A stretch of 64,000 nt of DNA from Pyrus communis. Taxonomy: Eukaryota; Streptophyta; Magnoliopsida; Rosales; Rosaceae. The DNA is taken from the NCBI RefSeq assembly GCF_963583255.1, contig NC_084807.1, forward strand, positions 22,159,572 through 22,223,571, written 5' to 3'. Within the stretch, counting starts at the first letter, position 1. Every line of letters starts with the position of its first letter. Shown one piece after another: positions 58,884 through 64,000 of the stretch. Made by a program: the position numbers and the translations under genes. Below the pieces are notes generated by a model that saw nothing but the letters and a program-made list of their open reading frames with translations, searched no databases and was not told where the DNA came from.

Positions 58884-60885
58884 ATGCCGTTTTGTCTTTC
58901 CCTACCTAATTATCGTGTCAGCCCACTCCTCCGAGACGGCGCTCTGATCCGTTCCCAGTCCGCCCGCGTTATTATCGCTGGAGAGTCGAACATGGCCGCC
59001 AATTCACTCCGAGTCGCCGCCGCCCAAATGACCTCCATCAACGACCTCGCCGCCAATTTTGCCACTTGCTCTCGCCTCGTCAAAGTACCCATCTTTCACT
59101 TCTTTTTCTTCTCTTTTTCCCCCTTCCAAACTTTATGTAATTATCATATTAATTATGTAATTAATAATTAATTAATTTATAAATCATGTGAAGGAAGCAG
59201 CTGCTGCCGGAGCAAAATTGATTTGCTTTCCGGAAAGCTTTTCATTTATTGGTGCCAAAGATGGTGACAGTCTGAAAATAGCAGAACCTCTAGAGGGTCC
59301 AATTTTGCAGAAGTACTGCTCCCTGGCAAGGTAAAAATTAGAATAAAAATTGAAACTTTGTGTCATAAATTTGATTTTTTGGGGAAATTGAAGTGACCCA
59401 TTTGAGTGAATGGATTGTAGAGAATCTGGGATTTGGTTGTCACTTGGAGGGTTTCAAGAAAAGGGGTCGGATGATGAACATTTGTCTAACACCCATGTTG
59501 TTGTTGATGATGCTGGGAACATCAGAAGTACTTACAGAAAGATTCACTTGTAAGTAGGCTGTTTTAAGTTCAATGCAATGCAATTTTCGCTACCCCGAAA
59601 TTTCGTGAAAAATGTGATTAGAAAAAGTTGTTGATTGTGGAAGGTTTGATGTGGATATTCCTGGTGGAAGGGTGTACAAGGAAGGCAGCTTTACCGAACC
59701 TGGTAAGTTCTTGCCCGTATGTGAAATGTTCAAAATACGGGGTTGTGCTAATGAATCAAAATGTTGTTACTATTGTTGGTGTTGATTATCTTTTTGGTGT
59801 GAGATAGTCAGAGACTTAGTTTGTTCACATTTTCAGGGGAGAATGTTGTGGCAGTTGATAGCCCTATTGGCCGTTTGGGTTTGACGGTATGCTATGATCT
59901 GAGATTCCCGGAGATTTACCAGCTGCTCAGGTTCCAACATGATGCACAGGTAAAACTACATTTTCTTTTAGAAGGTTTAAAGTTATACATGGTAATTTAG
60001 CATCTCGCACTGACATCTTGCATTACGATCGCAGATTCTTTTGGTACCTTCAGCCTTCACCAAAGTAACTGGGCAGGCGCACTGGGAGATTCTTCTACGT
60101 GCTCGTGCAATTGAGACTCAATGCTACGTATGAATCCCTTTTTCTTCTCCATCAACGTAACCTTTTCATATTTGTTTCTAGGGAACGATTTTTCTTACAA
60201 TGTCACGTTGGGATGATTATGTTACTTATGTATTATTAGGTCATAGCTTCTGCACAAGCTGGACAGCATAATGATAATAGAGAAAGCCACGGAGAAACTT
60301 TAATTATTGATCCTTGGGGAACAGTTGTTGGCCGACTGCCCGGTGAGGACTTGATTACCTTACACATCAAGCTGCTTGAGTGGCTTTAAATCATGGCTAA
60401 TTGTTTAAACTCATGCCCATAGTACTTATACTAGCCACTGCTGTAACATAATTTGAACTTTTTGCTCTCTTTCTCAGATCGACTGTCAACAGGGATTGCT
60501 ATAGCCGATATCGACTTCTCATTGATTGATTCAGTGAGAGAAAAAATGCCAATTGCCAAGGTACGTTAAGTTCTTTCTTGTCTAGTTTGGACAATGAAAT
60601 ATGTAAACCAGAACGTCGCTTGAAAACTTGTTTGACTTTGAAATGATGGGATAAATGGCCCTTGTGGTTCCCCCGTTGTTAATCAGCATTAATTATTTGA
60701 TCCCGTTAATTCTTAGGGTCGTGTGTATATTTAATATACCGTTGCTCTGTTGTGTATATTTGTTCTGTTGATGAATTATGTTGGATCATTGATGATTATG
60801 CCTATCTTGTAACCAAGTCCTTTTAATTCGTTTCCTATTTCAGCACCGGAAGCCTGTCGAGTTCTGGAAATCTGCATCCCTTTGA
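58884..60885 (+). CDS. Nitrilase-family deaminated glutathione amidase (Nit1/NLP type)
   Basis: Nine exons, 58884-59084, 59194-59330, 59421-59549, 59644-59702, 59837-59949, 60035-60127, 60240-60342, 60478-60560 and 60844-60885, in frame, give 319 residues. The family hydrolyses deaminated glutathione, a side product of transaminases, to alpha-ketoglutarate and Cys-Gly (metabolite repair). The catalytic triad is present: Glu81 (CFPESFSF), Lys153 (TYRKIHLFDVD) and Cys194 ([12 protein letters not shown]). The segments [38 protein letters not shown] and [13 protein letters not shown] match Arabidopsis At4g08790 as I recall it. Residues 1-36 before the second Met (58992) are basic and Ser-rich, so dual starts may give organellar and cytosolic forms, as in other Nit1 genes. 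That is inference. Confidence 0.92.
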
Positions 60886-61396
60886 TTTTTGGGACGGTTT
60901 TCCCTGTGAGCCATTCGGAACTTCTGCTGTACTTGTAGATGAAGAATAACGCAGCGAGTCGAATCTTTAGGATGTTACTATAGGAATGACGGGCGTCGAT
61001 GCAGCTCAAAACAAGGGATTATTTCTTATTTTGTAGTTGATTCTGTGTACACTTTTATTATAGCTTTCTTATTCAAACTTCAATCTCATTACACTTAATA
61101 AAGCCTGTTTAAAGATTTGTAGCTTCAGGCTTTGTATTAAAATTAAAGCTTTCGTTTCTTTAATTACTGTTGATAAAGCTGACTCAACTCACATCATATG
61201 ACATGGAAAATGTCAATACCGATCTGTCCTCATGTGCTGGATGGCTACAGGTTTGCGAGTCCTCGTCACCAGGTGGACTCTCTAACTTGCAAAGAAAAGA
61301 GCGTGCGGAAATCACTATATTTAGGAGCCAGTTTCGCCCCATGTTACAAACTCTTGTTAACTCAAATGTAAGAGTCCCACTCCGTTGGGAGTGGTT
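60886..61396. other. 3' UTR and flank of the amidase gene
   Basis: An AATAAA-like ACTTAATAAAGCC at about 61094 is a possible polyadenylation signal. No further gene was seen. Confidence 0.45.
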
Positions 61397-61401
61397 TCGA
61401 C

Positions 61402-61738
61402 CTGGTTTGGTACTGAGGTGATTCTGAAAAAAGCTGCTATAAAAAAAAGCTGGGAGTTGTTTTTGTGTTTGGTAAACACTCAGCTTCATCTTTTTTTCAC
61501 AGTTTTGGATGAAAAAAAGCCAAAAACAAGAAGCTGCAAAACCTAGCTTTGAAAAACCGGCTTTTTTTCACATTTGTTTTACATAAAAGTTTACCAAACA
61601 CTCTAATACTGCTTTTTTTTTTCAAAAGAACTTTTACAAAAAAGTTTACCAAACACTCTGCTGCTTTATTTCACAGCTGCTTATTCTCACAGCACAGCAG
61701 AAGCAGCTTTTTTTCAAAGCACAGCAATACCAAACCAG
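61402..61738. mobile_element. MITE of about 340 bp with CTGGTTTGGTA termini
   Basis: CTGGTTTGGTACTG on the left and CAATACCAAACCAG on the right are inverted. TCGAC borders the element on both sides (61397-61401 and 61739-61743). The interior carries multiple AGCTGCT, CACAGC and TTTTACCAAACACTC words. The flanking TCGAC may be a 5-bp duplication or part of the inverted end, because TCGA is itself a palindrome. Confidence 0.75.
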
Positions 61739-61915
61739 TCGACCGTCGGAGGCAATAATCTCTCTCTGCTACTACATTGGTTAGAGCATCTCCAGCACTC
61801 GCCCATTTGCCCTAGCAATTGGGTTGACTGGGCAATTAGGCCCAGGGCTTCTATCCTTTCAGCTGACCTTGCAAGAATCACCTGGGCTTGCGCCCGCTGC
61901 CTACAAAAATGGACA

Positions 61916-62130
61916 AGGATCCTCTCTCCAGATTCTTTTTGTGGGGATCCGGATGATCAATAAATCATGTCCGTTTATTGTACATTGTGTGGTCAATTTT
62001 CATTAAGTACTATTTATATTTAATTTTAAATTAAAAATTAAAAATAATTTCTAACCGCATGATGTACGATGAACGGACATGATTAATTGATCATTTGGAT
62101 CCCTACAAATAGGATCCGGAGAGGATCCTA
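61916..62130 (+). mobile_element. MITE family A, copy 3
   Basis: AAGGATCCTCTCTCCAGATT at the left and ATAGGATCCGGAGAGGATCC at the right, with AATCATGTCCGTTTATTGTA and ATGTACGATGAACGGACATG opposed inside. Here the inverted ends are better kept than in the other two copies. Confidence 0.8.
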
Positions 62131-62159
62131 TTCCTAAAAAAATCGAAAGGGATCAAATA

Positions 62160-62322
62160 GGATCCCTTCCTCATAATTCACCAAGTTCGAAGATCTGGGC
62201 CATTGAAATTTGATCCAACGGCTACAAACAGGGGCCCACTTTAAAAGTTATAATAACTTTAGTCGTTGGATCAAATTTTAAAGATCCGGATCCCTGGACT
62301 TGGTCGATTAGAAGGAAGGGAT
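62160..62322. mobile_element. Second small inverted-repeat element (about 163 bp) beside MITE A copy 3
   Basis: The left arm (62160-62222) has GGATCCCTTCCTCATAATTC, ACCAAGTTCGAAGATC and AATTTGATCCAACGG. The right arm (about 62261-62322) is its reverse complement with changes, for example CGTTGGATCAAATTTTAAAG and AAGGAAGGGATCC. Confidence 0.75.
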
Positions 62323-63045
62323 CCAACAAGGATCCTTTTCCTACAAAAAATGGACCGAGCGGGGACCACCCACGTGCGCAACCCCAAAGCCAATTGGCTC
62401 CTTGTTCTTCCAAGTTGAGCCGTTGTATTTTCAACAATTAAATGATCTGGACCATTGGATTTTCAATAATAAAAAAATTGTAATTTTTTCTGCAACTACC
62501 ACGTGGCGCAATCTGGACCATCCAACATAAATAATTTTGAAATTCAAAGATCATAATTATTTTAACGGTAAAAAATACCAAAAAATACCCAAATTTTTTC
62601 TATAAAGACCCTACCGCCATCTTCATTCCTTGTATTTGAAATATATTATCGAAATTAGACAATCATTTTAGTCTCATGGAACAAACTTACAAAGCATAAA
62701 ATATATATTTATGAATGATGTCCCTGCTCTTCACAAATGAGTGAACTTGCACAAAGACAATTCCTATTCAGAGTAATTAGTCGGTGCACTTTTATTGCCC
62801 TTGCCCTGCCTTGCCCTTCTAAAACGGGTTGAGTTACTCTTAAAGAGGTTGGATGAGAATCTGTAACAGTAATAAAAGAGAGTGGACGTAGTGGGAAATG
62901 GGGAATCTCTTCTTTCTCAAAGTACGTCCATCTGTATTACCTTTACTTAATTAGTACTCACAGAATCTAACAAAAGAGAGAAACCTCTTGCATTATATAC
63001 TAGTCAGTTGTTTCTTACTTTCACTCACCACCTCTCACCACAAAA
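62323..63045 (+). promoter_or_regulatory. Upstream region of the ATS3-like gene, with TATA-like TTATATAC at 62993-63000
   Basis: TTATATAC lies 46 bases before the ATG, a short but possible leader of about 15-25 bases from a start some 30 bases downstream of the box. CACGTG cores occur at about 62370 (CCCACGTGCG) and 62500 (CCACGTGGCG), and could be ABA/bZIP sites if the gene is seed-expressed. This is positional inference. Confidence 0.4.
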
Positions 63046-63570
63046 ATGAAGAGACTAAGCATCTTAACTGTCGTTGCAATAGCCTTCATCACTTCTCTGC
63101 CAGTCCAAGGATCCAGCACAAACTGCTCCTACTCCGTCGAGATTGAGACAACATGTGCACGATCAGCCGCAACCTCGGACCATGTCAGCGTCAGGTTCGG
63201 GGTCTCCGAGGGTAATTTGATCATAGTGAAGCATCTGAACAACCCTAAGCCATTGTATGCTGCAAACGGTGGTGTGAGACGTCGGGGGTATGGCGGCTTT
63301 GGACGATGTGCCATAGACATGTTTGAGGCCAGTGGACAATGCATGAGCCGGAGGGTGTGCTCTCTGTACCTGAAGAAGGTTGGGTCGGATGACTGGCGGC
63401 CTGGCTGGGTGAAGGTGCTTCATCGACAGGATGGCGGCCGGGTGGTAGTGCCGGGTTCTTACATATTCTATTTTAGAACGTTTGTTCCAGAAAATGTATG
63501 GTATGGATTTGATTATTGTCACTCCAAAGGTGGTGGTTTTGTGCCCCCTGTTGTTAGTTTTAATGAGTAA
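63046..63570 (+). CDS. ATS3-like secreted PLAT-domain protein (embryo-specific protein 3 family)
   Basis: A single exon of 174 codons. Residues 1-23 are a clear signal peptide (MKRLSILTVVAIAFITSLPV then QGSS), so the protein should enter the secretory pathway. The mature part has the ATS3 pattern: NCSYSVEIETTCARS, DHVSVRFGVSEGN, FGRCAIDMFEASGQCM, CSLYLKKVGSDDWRPGWVKV and FVPENVWYGFDYCHSKGGG. Conserved Cys residues probably form disulfides. The PLAT fold binds lipid or protein partners, and ATS3 genes were named for embryo expression in Arabidopsis; the exact function is unknown. The start follows CACAAAAATGAAG, a reasonable plant context. Introns would be usual for some relatives, but none is needed here. 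Confidence 0.88.
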   Translation: MKRLSILTVVAIAFITSLPVQGSSTNCSYSVEIETTCARSAATSDHVSVRFGVSEGNLIIVKHLNNPKPLYAANGGVRRRGYGGFGRCAIDMFEASGQCMSRRVCSLYLKKVGSDDWRPGWVKVLHRQDGGRVVVPGSYIFYFRTFVPENVWYGFDYCHSKGGGFVPPVVSFNE

Positions 63571-64000
63571 CCTTCTTCTCTTTTTTTTTTTTTTTTTTCC
63601 GGGTTTTTGCTGTCTTTCGATTTGGTTTAACGAAGGCAAACAGTTTAATGAATTTTGAAAACCTCATCGGGTTCGACCATACCAGAAAACAGAACACACA
63701 GAAAATCTCTAGAGTGAAACAAATTCATTAACTTGCTTGTCAAGATATAGAGAATATCTTGATCACGCCGACAAGCGAAACCAAACCAACTATGAACAAC
63801 TATAAAGACGGGTTACAACCAAATAATGATATGTTTCTCGCTTCTTTATCTATCGACGAAAAGGAGGGAAAAGTGTACAGATGGAAAATAAGAAAGAAAA
63901 GCTATTAGACTTTGGGGAGTATGGGGCTATGAACAATGTGATTTACTCACCCTATAAGAAACCCCTGCCATTTGACAATCAATGAAGCAAAAATTCTCGC
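63571..64000. other. 3' flank of the ATS3-like gene, window end
   Basis: A T run (63582-63598) follows the stop codon. The remaining AT-rich sequence may be the 3' UTR of a gene beyond the window, but no exon can be shown. Confidence 0.4.

Noticed and set aside
63163..63639. 158-codon minus-strand frame over the ATS3-like gene
   Set aside because: It is the antisense shadow of the well-supported plus-strand gene, which has a signal peptide and family motifs.

Overview
This window is nuclear DNA of a flowering plant, almost certainly a eudicot. The genes have several exons with GT...AG introns that are AT-rich. The encoded proteins are plant types: a circadian pseudo-response regulator, an RLCK-VII kinase, a clade-D PP2C, a lambda-class GST and an ATS3-like PLAT protein. 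Intergenic DNA is full of MITEs, SINE-like units and LTR-retrotransposon debris. The repeat style looks Rosaceae-like to me, but that is an impression from memory and not a demonstrated assignment. There is no sign of bacterial, organellar or viral genome organisation.

Layout. 1-4.7 kb: repeats, including a probable solo LTR at 1427-3605. 4.7-6.2 kb (+): adenylate kinase, 4 exons. 7-9.3 kb: a SINE-like unit, a small inverted-repeat element and the probable promoter of the next gene. 9.8-19.8 kb (+): a PRR7/PRR37-type clock regulator whose fourth intron carries a 5.5 kb LTR retrotransposon (12178-17705, perfect 5-bp target duplication). 22.6-27.1 kb: a direct tandem duplication of about 2.3 kb that carries the last exon of ELP6. 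The intact ELP6 gene is at 26.9-28.7 kb (-). 30.5-33.4 kb (+): PBL7/CDL1-like kinase. 34.5-41.3 kb (-): an 18-exon TBC Rab-GAP. 42-46 kb: dense MITE and foldback elements. 46.5-49.1 kb (+): phosphatidylglycerophosphate synthase. 50.8-52.5 kb (-): remnant of a lambda GST that lacks its catalytic N-terminal half. 53.3-55.9 kb (-): clade-D PP2C. 58.9-60.9 kb (+): nitrilase-family deaminated-glutathione amidase. 61.4-62.3 kb: three small inverted-repeat elements. 63.0-63.6 kb (+): secreted ATS3/PLAT protein.

The genes do not form a pathway or cluster; they are unrelated housekeeping and signalling genes in ordinary plant gene order. I built the exon models by hand from splice sites, and every junction keeps the reading frame in the eight genes called intact. 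I did not find a new biological system. The points most worth a second look are the PRR gene, which lacks a segment conserved in its family next to a retrotransposon insertion; the ELP6 3'-end duplication; the decayed GST; a near-perfect stem-loop behind PRR; and several repeat families present two or three times in the window.
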